DNA of 64,000 nucleotides from Ensifer adhaerens (GCA_900215285.1 OCMG01000002.1:124001-188000); one strand, 5' to 3'; counted from the first letter of the stretch, positions 8,720 to 18,391 are shown. The notes: generated by a model from the sequence alone, not told the origin. Numbers and translations are program-made.

Positions 8720-9736
8720 TCAGGTCTTGTCGATCGGCTTGCTACGCATGCGCATGACCGTCTCACGTTCCGCCCGTCGACAGGAAACCGGCGGAAGCCC
8801 CCGTCCGATCAATTCCACGTCTTCCAGCACCCTCGATCCGATTTCCTGTAGCGCCGATGTCAGCGCGCCGGCGCGATGCGGCGAAAACAGAATATTCGGC
8901 ACGGCGCGGATCGCATCATGCGGTCCCACCGGTTCCTCCGGAAAGACATCCGTGGCGAAACGAATTTTCCCGCTCGATGCAAATTCGGCCAGAGCATCGA
9001 AATCCAGAACTGCGGCACGGCTCAACAGGATGAGCGATGCGCCCTGTTGCATGCGGGAGAGATTGTCCCGGTTCAGGAGATGCCTGTTCTCCGTGGTAAT
9101 GGAGGCCACCACAAAGACGAACCGACTCATGGACAGAACATCATCCAACGAAGAGGGCTGAACACCGAAGCGCGCCAGGTAACCGTTAGGAAGCCAAGGG
9201 TCGAATACGCGGACGGCCGAAGGCCGGAAGCTCGGCAGCAGGGCATTCAAGGCACGCCCGAGATCACCAAAGCCGACAAAGCCAAAGGTCGAGCCGGTCA
9301 AAAGCTCTGCCTGCCCGTTGCCTTCCAGACCGTACCGTTCGCTGCCATTCAGAAAGCGCGCATGTTCACTATGGATGCCCCTGGCCAGACTGATCGCCAT
9401 GCCCAGACCCATTTCGGCCACCGGCAGGGCGAAAACGCCACTTGGTGCCAGAACATGGATGCCGCGCTGGAAGCAGATTTCGTAATCAATGTTGGGCAGG
9501 AAGTTTGTCTCGACATTGAAGATGGCTTTCAGCCGCGGCGCTTTCGCCAGCCTCCCCGCGTCCATTGGCTGCTGGCTCATCAGAATCTCGCAGTCGGGCA
9601 AGTGCTGATCGTAGAACCCCTGTCGGTCACTGCCTTCATAGACAACGACATCGTGACGCGTCGTGAACTCCGTCCAGGCGCTCTTGCTGAACATTTCGGC
9701 AGCGGTCCTGGGTGCCGGATCATACACAATCTTCAC
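8720..9736 (-). CDS. D-2-hydroxyacid dehydrogenase family protein
   Basis: A 338-residue NAD(P)-dependent dehydrogenase. The Rossmann dinucleotide motif is GFVGFGDLGRAL, and the catalytic Arg (LLSRAAV), Glu (FPEEPVG) and His (FSPHRAGA) of the family are all present. The start is GTG 9736 because GGGAGGA lies just upstream; an in-frame ATG at 9754 overlaps that ribosome-binding site and is unlikely. It lies 99 bases downstream of the ROK repressor on the same strand, so it is probably expressed with it and may reduce or oxidise a sugar-derived keto acid (inference). Confidence 0.85.
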   Translation of the reverse strand: MKIVYDPAPRTAAEMFSKSAWTEFTTRHDVVVYEGSDRQGFYDQHLPDCEILMSQQPMDAGRLAKAPRLKAIFNVETNFLPNIDYEICFQRGIHVLAPSGVFALPVAEMGLGMAISLARGIHSEHARFLNGSERYGLEGNGQAELLTGSTFGFVGFGDLGRALNALLPSFRPSAVRVFDPWLPNGYLARFGVQPSSLDDVLSMSRFVFVVASITTENRHLLNRDNLSRMQQGASLILLSRAAVLDFDALAEFASSGKIRFATDVFPEEPVGPHDAIRAVPNILFSPHRAGALTSALQEIGSRVLEDVELIGRGLPPVSCRRAERETVMRMRSKPIDKT

Positions 9737-9835
9737 CTTATTCCTCCCAAACATACGAAATGATCCAAGACGCCTTGAGGCAATTTGGCACTGATTTAGA
9801 GTTATCCTGCCGTTTGCCACTTCGAGCAAGGAAGC

Positions 9836-11086
9836 TCATACGCGTCCCCTTGAAGGGTCCGCACCTTCGGCGACAAGTTCCTCCTGATCTGGGAGTGACA
9901 TGTCATAGGCCGCCAATGCCTTGAGAACAGCCCCCTGCCGCATAAGCCGGGGAGCATCCGGGTAGACGTCGACGATATCCGGCTCGACCTGTCGGCCGAA
10001 GCTCTGATTGGCGAACGCGGCTCTGATTTCATCCATCATAAAATCAAGGGCAATCGTGGACGCACCGGCCATGATCAGAGGAACGCTGTCGAACAGCGTG
10101 AAAAGGTTGACCAGGCCGTTCCCGATCGCCCGGCCGGCTTCCGCGAGAGCGCGCCGTTCCGGCCCATCCGATCGCCGCGCCTTTTCCACGATATCCACCA
10201 GCGTGTCATTCTCGGGGACATCCTCGATGACGACATCCTGATCGCCGCCCATCACGGCGCGTCTGATCGCATAAATGCCCGCATAGGCTTCGATGCAGCC
10301 GCGTCGCCCGCAACGACACAGAGCGCCGCCGGGCTTGTAGATCATATGGCCGAATTCCATCCCGGAGGATTTGGGGCCGGAGAGCATCTTTCCATTAATG
10401 GCAAGGCCGAGGCCGACACCGTTGGACATGAGCAGCGCAGCGAAATTGTCTCCGGATGCTTCCGGCGCATTCCAGGTCAGCCCCTCCGCGACGGCGTTGC
10501 AATCGTTCATGACCTCTGCGCCGACGCCAAACTCCGCCTCCAGAAGCGCGGCGATATCCATCTCGTGAACATCTGCAAAGGGCGTGCTTAGGAGCAAGCG
10601 TCCGGCGCTGTCCACGATGCCTTCCACCGCGACGGCCACGCGCACGATAGAAGCTCGAGTACGACCCGTTTCCTCCAGGAGCCCTTCAATCAGCTCCACC
10701 ATCAACCGAAGGATGCTTTGCGGCACAAGCGACAGGGTCCTCCGTCGCAATTCGCGGCGGCCGAGTTCGCGGCCTGCATAGTCGAAAAGCGCCGCCTCGA
10801 CGAGACCCCTGGCGAGGCGGATCGTCGCCACTGTCGCATACATGCCGTTCGGGGCGATGAGAACCTGCGGGCGGCCGCGCTTATTGATGGTCGACGTCTC
10901 GGGCAGACGATCCGTCAGCACGCTCCGCTCGATCAGGCTGTTGGTGATGACGGTCACCGTGGAGGGTGAAAGTCCGGTCAGAGAACTCAATGCGGTGCGG
11001 GACAAAGGCCCATGACGCCTCAACGCGCGCAAGATTCCGAACTGGTTCAGCCGCCGGACGTCGTCCTGGCGCACGATACTCGACAT
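9836..11086 (-). CDS. ROK-family transcriptional repressor
   Basis: A 416-residue NagC/XylR-type regulator. An N-terminal winged helix (about residues 10-65; FGILRALRRHGPLSRTALSSL) precedes the ROK sugar-binding domain, which carries the zinc motif CRCGRRGCIEAY and the upstream GHM. The start at 11086 has GGAGGAGAG immediately upstream. It is divergent from the xylose-type ABC transporter and almost certainly controls it in response to the transported sugar or its phosphate. It could be called xylR, but the sugar is not proven by sequence. Confidence 0.88.
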   Translation of the reverse strand: MSSIVRQDDVRRLNQFGILRALRRHGPLSRTALSSLTGLSPSTVTVITNSLIERSVLTDRLPETSTINKRGRPQVLIAPNGMYATVATIRLARGLVEAALFDYAGRELGRRELRRRTLSLVPQSILRLMVELIEGLLEETGRTRASIVRVAVAVEGIVDSAGRLLLSTPFADVHEMDIAALLEAEFGVGAEVMNDCNAVAEGLTWNAPEASGDNFAALLMSNGVGLGLAINGKMLSGPKSSGMEFGHMIYKPGGALCRCGRRGCIEAYAGIYAIRRAVMGGDQDVVIEDVPENDTLVDIVEKARRSDGPERRALAEAGRAIGNGLVNLFTLFDSVPLIMAGASTIALDFMMDEIRAAFANQSFGRQVEPDIVDVYPDAPRLMRQGAVLKALAAYDMSLPDQEELVAEGADPSRGRV

Positions 11087-11145
11087 TCTCTCCTCCGAAG
11101 GCAGCCGGCTGTCGGCCGCCTCATTCTGATACGCTGCGTTTGCGC

Positions 11146-11168
11146 AATGCAAAAAATTCTATTGCATT
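11146..11168. promoter_or_regulatory. Inverted repeat, candidate ROK operator
   Basis: AATGCAA and TTGCATT form perfect 7-bp arms around a 9-bp A/T-rich spacer, 60 bases upstream of the ROK start and about 30 bases upstream of the transporter -35 box. The geometry fits a dimeric repressor site in a divergent promoter. Assignment to the ROK protein is inference. Confidence 0.5.
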
Positions 11169-11197
11169 GCAGCAACTTAGCGAATTGTGTTTTTATC

Positions 11198-11228
11198 TTG
11201 ACATATCAAAATATGCGTGTCACTTATT
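11198..11228 (+). promoter_or_regulatory. Candidate promoter of the xylose-type transporter operon
   Basis: A consensus TTGACA (11198-11203) is followed about 19 bases later by CTTATT (11223-11228). The leader to ATG 11324 is about 95 bases long and starts with an A-rich tract. Confidence 0.45.
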
Positions 11229-11323
11229 TTTTTGAGGCTAAAAAAAAGTCTCTGCAAAGGCCGGGGTCGGGAGTCCCCGCGCCAAACTTGCTTTTGATGC
11301 TTGAGAGCATTTGGGAGGACGTC

Positions 11324-12364
11324 ATGAAGAAGTTTGCTGCTGCGCTTGCAGGCGCAGTGTTTGTCATGTCTGCTGCGAGCCCGGTTTTCGCCGCCGGCAA
11401 GACCATTGCCGTATCGTGGAAGATTTTCCAGGAAGAGCGCTGGAAACGCGACGAAGCCGTCATCAAGAAGATCGTCGAAGCCGCCGGCGACAAATATATC
11501 TCGGCCGATGCCCAGGGTTCCGCTGCCAAGCAGCTGACCGACGTCGAATCCCTGATCGCGCAGGGTGCCAATGTTCTGCTGATCGTTCCGTGGGACAGCG
11601 AAGCTATCATGCCGGCCGTTCAGAAGGCCAAGGATGAAGGCATCCCGACGATTGCCTATGACGTTCAGATCGAGGATCCGAGCGTGCTCTACATGACCTT
11701 CAACAATGTCGGCGTCGGCAAGATGATGGCCGAGGAAGTTCTGAAGGTGAAGGACAAGGGTAATTTCGCCATCATCAAGGGCGACCAGGGCGACCCGAAC
11801 TCCACCTTCCTCTACAATGGCATGATGGAAGTTCTGAAGCCCAAGATCGACTCCGGAGCGGTCAAGATCGTCGGCGAGGCATCGTCCGACGGCTGGAAGC
11901 CGGAAAATGCCCAGAAGAACATGGAGCAGATCCTCACCGCCAACAACAACAAGGTCGACGCCGTGCTTTCGCAGAACGACGGCATGGCGGGCGGCGTTGT
12001 CGCTGCATTGTCCGCTCAGGGTCTGGCGGGCACCGTTCCTGTCACGGGCCAGGACGGCGACGCGGCTGCCATCAACCGCGTGGCGCTTGGAACACAGCTC
12101 GTATCGATCTGGAAGGACTCGCGTCAGCTCGGCAAGGCCGCCGCTGAAGCCGCTCTGATGCTGGCTGACGGCAAGGATGCCTCGGCCGTTCCGAACGTCC
12201 AGAAGTTCAAGGATGGTGCGCACAAGGTCGAGATGAACGCCGTTCTCCTCAAGCCGTTCGCGGTAACGAAGGACACGCTCGGCGATGTCATCAAGGCCGG
12301 CTGGATCGACAAGGCGACCGCTTGCGCTGGCGTCAAGGCCGGCAGCGTCAAGGCTTGCGACTAA
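11324..12364 (+). CDS. xylF: Sugar ABC transporter periplasmic binding protein, XylF type
   Basis: A 346-residue type I periplasmic binding protein with a Sec signal peptide (KKFAAALAGAVFVMSAASP, cleavage near VFA-AGK). Conserved family segments include SWKIFQEERWKRDE, DVESLIAQGANVLLI, GDQGDPNSTF and VTGQDGDAAAI, closest to D-xylose binding proteins. ATG 11324 has GGGAGG upstream; the frame extends to 11012 without support. It delivers a pentose, probably D-xylose, to the permease encoded next. No xylA or xylB is present nearby, so the catabolic genes must be elsewhere. Confidence 0.82.
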   Translation: MKKFAAALAGAVFVMSAASPVFAAGKTIAVSWKIFQEERWKRDEAVIKKIVEAAGDKYISADAQGSAAKQLTDVESLIAQGANVLLIVPWDSEAIMPAVQKAKDEGIPTIAYDVQIEDPSVLYMTFNNVGVGKMMAEEVLKVKDKGNFAIIKGDQGDPNSTFLYNGMMEVLKPKIDSGAVKIVGEASSDGWKPENAQKNMEQILTANNNKVDAVLSQNDGMAGGVVAALSAQGLAGTVPVTGQDGDAAAINRVALGTQLVSIWKDSRQLGKAAAEAALMLADGKDASAVPNVQKFKDGAHKVEMNAVLLKPFAVTKDTLGDVIKAGWIDKATACAGVKAGSVKACD

Positions 12365-12389
12365 GCACCTGACACGATCCTCGTGATCG

Positions 12390-12419
12390 GAAACCGCGTC
12401 GCTCCAGCGACGCGGTTTC
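12390..12419 (+). terminator. Strong hairpin between xylF-like and permease genes
   Basis: Perfect 13-bp arms GAAACCGCGTCGC and GCGACGCGGTTTC with a TCCA loop, 25 bases after the binding-protein stop, followed by only two T. It probably protects the 3' end or partially terminates, giving excess binding protein over membrane subunits. Confidence 0.7.
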
Positions 12420-12532
12420 TTAACCCGGAACCGTTGCCGTCTTGATTCGAATGCAGGCGCTGCAAACGACATCGGCCACTCGTGTCCGGCGGCACGGAAA
12501 TATAAGAACAAGAAGCTTGAGAGGCAGGGGAA

Positions 12533-13861
12533 GTGTCACAGACTCAGACCGCCGTCACCACACCGTCGCAAGACCGGGAAGGACCGATTACGGCCTTCCT
12601 GCGTGCAACCGAAATCGATGCGCGCATGCTCGGCATGTTTGGCGCACTCATTCTGATATGGGTCGGATTTCATGTCTATGGCATGATCTTCAATGGCTAC
12701 GGCGCCTTCCTGACCTATCGAAACCTTTGGAACCTCTCGGTTCAGACAGCGTCCATCGCGGTCATGGCGACCGGAATGGTACTGATCATCGTCACACGCC
12801 ATATCGATCTGTCCGTCGGCTCAGTCCTTGGCGTCACGGCCATGATCACGGGCGCGGCGCAGGTGTGGATCTTCCCGAAGGTTCTCGGGCTAGGTCTCGG
12901 CCATCCGCTCATCTGGGTTCTCGCAGTTCTCGTGGCCCTTGTGGTTGCCACGGCGATCGGCGCCTTTCAGGGCGTGCTTGTCGCCTATCTGCAGATCCCC
13001 TCCTTCATCGTGACGTTGGGCGGGATGCTGGTCTGGCGCGGAGCGGCCTGGTGGGTCACACGCGGCGAAACGATTTCGCCGGTTGATCCCAACTTTGCCC
13101 TCATTGGCGGCGGCCCCTATGGCTCGATCGGGGTTACGGCAAGCTGGATCGTCTCTGTCGTCGTCTGCATTCTCATCGTGCTGTCGCTCGTGTCGAGCCG
13201 CAAGCAGCGCAAGCGTTTCGGTTTTCCGCGTCGTCCTGTCTGGGCGGAAGTGTTCATTGGCATCGTCGGCTCGGCCCTCGTTTTGGGCGCCGCCTATGTC
13301 GCCAACAATTATCCCTGGCCCATAGGCATCGTGAAGCAATATACCGCTTCCCATAACATGACGATCCCGGAAGGCGGCCTCTTCATCGGCCATGGGTTTG
13401 CCATCCCGGTCCTGATATCCGGCGCCGTACTGATCGTGATGACCTTCATTGCAAACCGCACCCGCTTTGGCCGTTACGTCTTTGCCATCGGCGGCAATCC
13501 GGAGGCTGCCGAACTCGCCGGCATCAATACCAAGCGCATGACCGTCATGGTCTTCGCGCTCATGGGAACGCTGGTCGGCATTTCAGCCATTATCGCCTCG
13601 GCGCGCCTGAACTCGGCCACAGCCGATCTCGGCAAGATCGACGAACTCTACGTGATTGCGGCTGCGGTGATCGGCGGCACGTCGCTCGCCGGCGGATCGG
13701 GCACGATCTGGGGCGCAATGCTCGGCGCGCTCGTCATGCAGTCCCTGCAATCGGGCATGGTCCTGATCGGCTTCGAGAGCGCGATGCAGCAAATGGTCGT
13801 CGGTGGTGTTCTCGTCGTCGCCGTCTGGCTCGACACCGTCTATCGCCGCCGCATCAGATAA
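12533..13861 (+). CDS. xylH: Sugar ABC transporter permease, XylH type
   Basis: A 442-residue inner-membrane permease of the CUT2/RbsC family with about ten hydrophobic segments. Landmarks are [12 protein letters not shown] (about residues 88-99), [15 protein letters not shown], the cytoplasmic [15 protein letters not shown] loop and [15 protein letters not shown]. The extra length relative to RbsC (about 320) matches XylH. The start is GTG 12533, preceded by GGCAGGGGAA. The ATPase gene begins 10 bases after the stop. Confidence 0.83.
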   Translation: MSQTQTAVTTPSQDREGPITAFLRATEIDARMLGMFGALILIWVGFHVYGMIFNGYGAFLTYRNLWNLSVQTASIAVMATGMVLIIVTRHIDLSVGSVLGVTAMITGAAQVWIFPKVLGLGLGHPLIWVLAVLVALVVATAIGAFQGVLVAYLQIPSFIVTLGGMLVWRGAAWWVTRGETISPVDPNFALIGGGPYGSIGVTASWIVSVVVCILIVLSLVSSRKQRKRFGFPRRPVWAEVFIGIVGSALVLGAAYVANNYPWPIGIVKQYTASHNMTIPEGGLFIGHGFAIPVLISGAVLIVMTFIANRTRFGRYVFAIGGNPEAAELAGINTKRMTVMVFALMGTLVGISAIIASARLNSATADLGKIDELYVIAAAVIGGTSLAGGSGTIWGAMLGALVMQSLQSGMVLIGFESAMQQMVVGGVLVVAVWLDTVYRRRIR

Positions 13862-13871
13862 GGAGGATATC

Positions 13872-14672
13872 ATGAACGCAAACATCGGAAATCCTCACAA
13901 TGGCGCCACGCCGCTCGTTGAAATGCGCGACATATCGATCGCCTTCGGCGGCATCAAGGCCGTGGACCATGCCAGCGTAGACCTCTTCCCAGGGGAAGTT
14001 GTCGGCCTGCTGGGCCATAACGGCGCCGGAAAATCGACCCTCATCAAGATCTTGTCAGGCGCCTATCCGCGCGATACCGGCGAGATTCTTATCAATGGCG
14101 AGGAAGCTCAGATCGGCAATCCGCGCGATGCCAAGGCCTACGGGATCGAGACGATCTACCAGACCCTCGCCCTGGCAGACAATGTCGACGCCGCGGCAAA
14201 CCTCTTCCTCGGGCGCGAACTGCTGACAAGCTGGGGAACGCTCGATGATGCCGCCATGGAAGCGGAAGCACGCAAGGTCATGGGGCGGCTCAATCCCAAT
14301 TTCCGCCGCTTCAAGGAGCCGGTCAAAGCCCTGTCGGGCGGCCAGCGCCAATCCGTCGCCATCGCGCGGGCCATCCTGTTTAACGCACGCATCCTCATCA
14401 TGGACGAGCCCACGGCCGCGCTCGGTCCGCATGAGACCGCGCAGGTTGGCGAACTGATCAAGGAACTGAAGAAGGACGGCATAGGCATCTTCCTCATCAG
14501 CCACGACATCCATGATGTCTTCGATCTCGCAGACCGTGTTGCAGTGATGAAAAACGGCCAGGTCGTGGGCTATGCCAAGACCACCGACGTGACCAAGGAT
14601 GAAGTGCTGGGGATGATCATCCTTGGCAAATGCCCGCCAAACGCCATCCGCGGACCAGGCGCGATCGACTGA
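13872..14672 (+). CDS. xylG: Sugar ABC transporter ATPase, single-domain CUT2 type
   Basis: A 266-residue ATPase with one nucleotide-binding domain: Walker [10 protein letters not shown], signature LSGGQRQ, Walker [11 protein letters not shown] and switch ISHDIHD. AAGGAGG precedes ATG 13872. Most CUT2 ATPases (RbsA, E. coli XylG, GguA) are about 500-residue tandem proteins; a half-size ATPase as here is known for rhizobial FrcA-type systems and must act as a homodimer. It is the last gene of the operon, followed by a strong terminator. Confidence 0.83.
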   Translation: MNANIGNPHNGATPLVEMRDISIAFGGIKAVDHASVDLFPGEVVGLLGHNGAGKSTLIKILSGAYPRDTGEILINGEEAQIGNPRDAKAYGIETIYQTLALADNVDAAANLFLGRELLTSWGTLDDAAMEAEARKVMGRLNPNFRRFKEPVKALSGGQRQSVAIARAILFNARILIMDEPTAALGPHETAQVGELIKELKKDGIGIFLISHDIHDVFDLADRVAVMKNGQVVGYAKTTDVTKDEVLGMIILGKCPPNAIRGPGAID

Positions 14673-14688
14673 ACAACCGAGAACATAA

Positions 14689-14721
14689 TGGTTCGATAAT
14701 AGCATTTCTATTATCGAACCA
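14689..14721. terminator. Terminator between convergent transporter and mannosylfructose operons
   Basis: A 14-bp perfect stem, TGGTTCGATAATAG and CTATTATCGAACCA, with loop CATTT, followed on the + strand by ATTTTGTATTTTCTT. It ends the + strand transporter operon, and the stem could also serve the convergent minus-strand operon whose last stop is 13 bases away. Confidence 0.85.
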
Positions 14722-14734
14722 ATTTTGTATTTTC

Positions 14735-16036
14735 TTAAGCCGCAGGGAAGCTCAGGTCATCCGACTTGTAGGCGTCATATCGACCGCGGAAATGCTCGAA
14801 GAGATTGATAGTCCGCCTTGCAATGCCCGTCCATCCAAAGGCGCGGCGAGCAAAACGGGCTCCTTCGACCGAGAGCGTTTCACGCAGCCAGGGGTATTGA
14901 AGCGGCATGTTCAGCACGGCGGCAAATTCCTCAGGTCGCTTCGGATCCGCCACAAGCGCGTGGCGGCCGAACTCGATCTGCTCGTAGAGCCCGCCATGAA
15001 TGGTCATGACTGTGGGCGTGCCGCAGGCCATGGCCTCCACGGCGGTCATACCGAACGGCTCGTAACGTGACGGAAGCGCAAAGACGCCGGGGGCGCGATA
15101 GCAATCCGCCAGATCCTTATCCTCGACATAGCCTCGCCAGTCGACGCAGTCCTCCACACCGATTTCTGCGGCGATCGCCTTGTATTGATCCAGAAGAGCG
15201 ACGTCGCTTTCCGAGTTCGCGCCAGCTGCGAGAACCAACCGGGCCTCAGGCTGAAGTTGTCGGAGGTGAGCCATGGCATGAATGGCGAGGTCATATCCCT
15301 TGTTCTCGGCGGCGCGTCCGACGATGTAGATATCCTTTTCCGTCACGTTCAGGCGTTCACGCGCACGGCGCACCATCTCCGGTGTGGCCGGCGTAAACCG
15401 ACCTTCGTCGATCCCGGGCGGTATCATGGTGATGTGATCTCGCGGCAATTCATATTGCTCTGCGATCAGATCCACCTGTTGTTCGCTCGTCGCGATGACA
15501 TGGTCACAACTGCGATAAAGCACGAATTCTCGGCGGATTCGCTCTTCGAACCGATAGCCGTCAATCTCGTCGGGATCCGCCCCGGCCATGTCATGCTGCT
15601 TCCACCATCCCAATGAATGCGGGGTATGGATATGCGGAATCTGGAGCTCCTCGGCAATTTTCTGACCGCTGACGCCAGCGTCCCAATAGTGCGAATTGAT
15701 CACGTCATATTCGAGTTTGCGTTTGCGGATATAGGCAAGCGCGTTGGTGACGAAATCGCCGAACCAGTCATGCATGTCTTCCTTACGGATGAAATCCCGC
15801 CCGCCGAACGGGATGCGAATGATTTTCAAATTGTCGTTTATGACGTCTTCGGCGGGCTGATCCTCAAATCGCCGTGTCATAACGTCCACACGATAACCGA
15901 GGCGGGAAAAACGTTTGGCGAGTTCGAGAACGAAAACGACCTGACCTCCCGTGTCCGGTTTCCCCAGTTCCGGCGATCCGGCGACATATCCGTGCAGCGA
16001 GATCATCAGAAGCGAACCGACATGTTTTGCGGCCAT
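14735..16036 (-). CDS. mfpsA: Mannosylfructose-phosphate synthase (GT4)
   Basis: A 433-residue retaining glycosyltransferase of the sucrose-synthase/sucrose-phosphate-synthase group. The N-terminus has the acceptor loop (LHGYVAGSPELGKPDTGGQV), then HTPHSLGWWKQ, and the C-terminal domain has the GT4 E-x7-E motif in ALPSRYEPFGMTAVEAM. In A. tumefaciens the MfpsA enzyme transfers mannose from GDP-mannose to fructose 6-phosphate, and its gene is adjacent to the phosphatase gene, as here. Mannosylfructose is a compatible solute in that species. A true sucrose-phosphate synthase cannot be excluded from sequence alone, but the two-gene context favours MfpsA. Confidence 0.85.
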   Translation of the reverse strand: MAAKHVGSLLMISLHGYVAGSPELGKPDTGGQVVFVLELAKRFSRLGYRVDVMTRRFEDQPAEDVINDNLKIIRIPFGGRDFIRKEDMHDWFGDFVTNALAYIRKRKLEYDVINSHYWDAGVSGQKIAEELQIPHIHTPHSLGWWKQHDMAGADPDEIDGYRFEERIRREFVLYRSCDHVIATSEQQVDLIAEQYELPRDHITMIPPGIDEGRFTPATPEMVRRARERLNVTEKDIYIVGRAAENKGYDLAIHAMAHLRQLQPEARLVLAAGANSESDVALLDQYKAIAAEIGVEDCVDWRGYVEDKDLADCYRAPGVFALPSRYEPFGMTAVEAMACGTPTVMTIHGGLYEQIEFGRHALVADPKRPEEFAAVLNMPLQYPWLRETLSVEGARFARRAFGWTGIARRTINLFEHFRGRYDAYKSDDLSFPAA

Positions 16037-16118
16037 GTTCCCGTCCTTTCTTGTTGTATGAGAGAATTCTACTTAACCTTCCAACGTTTGGCGGCGCACA
16101 AGGTTCCGCCGTATCGGC

Positions 16119-16853
16119 TCAAGTGTCGAGAACCTCAAATGCCTGCAGCCCTTCGAGAACACCTGCGGCATGAGCCCCCCTTGCAAAATACGTCTTGTGG
16201 CGCGGAGCGGCTTGCACCAGCTCCTGGCGCGCATTTCCCACCGCTATGGCATGATCCGCCGCCTGGAACATCGCAAGATCGTTGCCTGAATCACCGGCGG
16301 CAATCACCCTCCCCGCACCAATGGAATAATGTCGGGCGAGAAACAGCAGCGCCTCGTCCTTTCCAGCGCCAGGTGCCAGGAGATCAAGATCGCTTTCGCC
16401 CGAATAAATGGCCTGCAGCGGCAAGCCGCGGGCTGCAAGGGCGGCGAGCAAGGTGTCGACCGCCTCCCGGCTCGGAACCGAAAAGCTTGCCTTGCCAGGT
16501 GTCTGAAACTCATCAGGATGCGGCGCGTGCCCAAAGCGCTCGACCATCTCGACAATTTCCCGCCGCGGCCATGCATCGAACCTCGCCGCCCACGACGCAA
16601 GCGCCGTGCCGCCGACGCGAATTTCGGTGCCCAGGCCTGTCACGATCGCATCGGCCACAAATTCCTTCGGAAAATATTCGGTAATCGTCCTGTCAACGCT
16701 CTTAGCGGGCCGGCTCGAATTCAGCGCAAGAACAACAGAGTCCCGGTTACGGCGAAGCGTAGAACACAGTTCAACAAGCGCGTCCCTGTCACCTGTCAGA
16801 GTATCATCGATGTCGCTGACGATCAGCCAGGCATTTTCTCTCGTCCGAGGCAT
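16119..16853 (-). CDS. mfpsB: Mannosylfructose-phosphate phosphatase (HAD, sucrose-phosphatase-like)
   Basis: A 244-residue HAD hydrolase of the sucrose-phosphatase family with motif I SDIDDTLTGD (nucleophile D14, acid/base D16), motif II LNSSRP and late GDSGNDLAMF. It dephosphorylates the product of the neighbouring synthase to give free mannosylfructose. Its ATG overlaps the stop of the upstream glycosidase as TGATG, so the two are translationally coupled. The synthase follows after 82 bases. Confidence 0.85.
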   Translation of the reverse strand: MPRTRENAWLIVSDIDDTLTGDRDALVELCSTLRRNRDSVVLALNSSRPAKSVDRTITEYFPKEFVADAIVTGLGTEIRVGGTALASWAARFDAWPRREIVEMVERFGHAPHPDEFQTPGKASFSVPSREAVDTLLAALAARGLPLQAIYSGESDLDLLAPGAGKDEALLFLARHYSIGAGRVIAAGDSGNDLAMFQAADHAIAVGNARQELVQAAPRHKTYFARGAHAAGVLEGLQAFEVLDT

Positions 16854-18391
16854 CAGCGCGCAGCCTCCTTGTCGGAACGATCGACCCGCGTGGCGGTATA
16901 GACCATTTCGGAGGCGTGCTCTGAAACCGGCCGAGCGAGATTTTCAATCTGCAACTCGCTGATTCCGAGCGTCGCCGATTCAGCATAGAAGCCGACAGCC
17001 CCGTCCGAATAGACCTCATCCACAAGGCTGAGAACAACATAGCCGCCGATGGAAACCTCCAGATACATGCCGTGGGCGACCACTTCGATGGGCCAGCTCT
17101 CCCGCTGCTCCTCCTGGAAATGTGCGTCCTGAAGCTGTTCGAAGCGGAAGGAATGTTCGAAGATCGGCGTAGGGTTGGCGCCCCAGGCGCGAATTTGCGC
17201 GACCCCCTTGATCAGATCCAGGGCGAGATAGTAGCCATCGCCCTCCTCGTTGATGCGGAGCACCAGTCCGCACTTGCCGGACCCCTGCAATTTCAGAGTA
17301 CAGCGGAGGCGGAAGTCGCCATGATGGCCCGGGAGCAAGACCGCCTCGTAGCCGCTTCGGCACGAAAAGCTTAGTCCATCCTCGCCGTCAGAGAGGGAGG
17401 CATGCGAATTTCCGTAAAGAAAGCGGCATTGCGACACGGAGGTCACGCGCTCCGCTCCCGTCACCAAATCATTGAAGGCGCTGGAGGATTTGAGGCGCAA
17501 ACGACCGCTGCGGCCCTGCACAAGCTCCTTGGGCGGCGGAAGAACCTTTTTGGTCACCTCGCGCCCGTTGATCATCTCTGTGCGGGCAAAGAAGCAGAAC
17601 AGTAGAGGACGCCCGCCATTCTGGCACACCCGGGCAGCATAGTTGCCAAACGGCAGCAGGACATTCTCGAAGAAGTTCTCATAGGGCCCTTCAAGCCGCT
17701 CCGAATACCAATAATGGATCTTGATGTCTTCGCGGATGGAACCAATCAGATAGTAGCGATCGCCGAGCCAGAAAAGATTGGGTACCTCCACGTCATCGTA
17801 GAGACCTGGCTTATGCAGCGGTGACAGAAATTCAAAATTGTCAGGCGATATTTCCCGCGCCATGGCTACGCAACCGCGCCGGATGACGGGACCGTTCCTC
17901 ACCCTGCCGGATGCAAGCAAAAGGCGGGCGCCCGTGTTCTCGTCAATGAAGAAGAAAGGGTCGCGGAAGCTCACCCACTGGCGTCCTTCATCGACGCTCG
18001 ATTCATAATAGGGGCCGCGGATCTCCAGCGGATAGTTGGCGTCCTCGCAACGCTCCCAGACATAGAGATCGTTCGATCGGGCGAGCCCGACCCGCTGGAC
18101 ACGTCCGTATTCCGCGCGGGAGAGGCCTGTATAGAACATGCGCCACTCCCCCGGCCGATCAGGATCCGGGGATACATGCATCGTCCAGAGCATGTCGTCG
18201 TCCCAGGAGCCCGGGTCGCCGACGAAGAGCGCATTCTTCACACGCCGCCATGACAGGCCGTCGTGGCTGACGGCGTGAGCGATAAAATCGTGATTGGGAA
18301 GGACAAGGTGAAAGAGATGGTACATCCCGTCGTGAAAAATCACGTCGACGTCACCAATGTCCGATCTCAGGAATCCGTGCGATGCGTACAT
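16853..18391 (-). CDS. GH32-like beta-fructosidase-type glycosidase
   Basis: A 512-residue protein with the five-bladed propeller signatures of clan GH-J: first-blade Asp in GDVDVIFHDG (D14/D16), RDP motif at 143-145 (SFRDPFFF) and acid/base candidate E202 (DDVEVPNLF). The C-terminal 150 residues look like the beta-sandwich of GH32. No signal peptide, so it is cytoplasmic. As first gene of the operon with mfpsB and mfpsA it probably acts on a fructoside, possibly mannosylfructose or sucrose (inference); the family also contains fructosyltransferases. The start at 18391 lies just after a hairpin that includes the only Shine-Dalgarno-like sequence. Confidence 0.75.
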   Translation of the reverse strand: MYASHGFLRSDIGDVDVIFHDGMYHLFHLVLPNHDFIAHAVSHDGLSWRRVKNALFVGDPGSWDDDMLWTMHVSPDPDRPGEWRMFYTGLSRAEYGRVQRVGLARSNDLYVWERCEDANYPLEIRGPYYESSVDEGRQWVSFRDPFFFIDENTGARLLLASGRVRNGPVIRRGCVAMAREISPDNFEFLSPLHKPGLYDDVEVPNLFWLGDRYYLIGSIREDIKIHYWYSERLEGPYENFFENVLLPFGNYAARVCQNGGRPLLFCFFARTEMINGREVTKKVLPPPKELVQGRSGRLRLKSSSAFNDLVTGAERVTSVSQCRFLYGNSHASLSDGEDGLSFSCRSGYEAVLLPGHHGDFRLRCTLKLQGSGKCGLVLRINEEGDGYYLALDLIKGVAQIRAWGANPTPIFEHSFRFEQLQDAHFQEEQRESWPIEVVAHGMYLEVSIGGYVVLSLVDEVYSDGAVGFYAESATLGISELQIENLARPVSEHASEMVYTATRVDRSDKEAAR

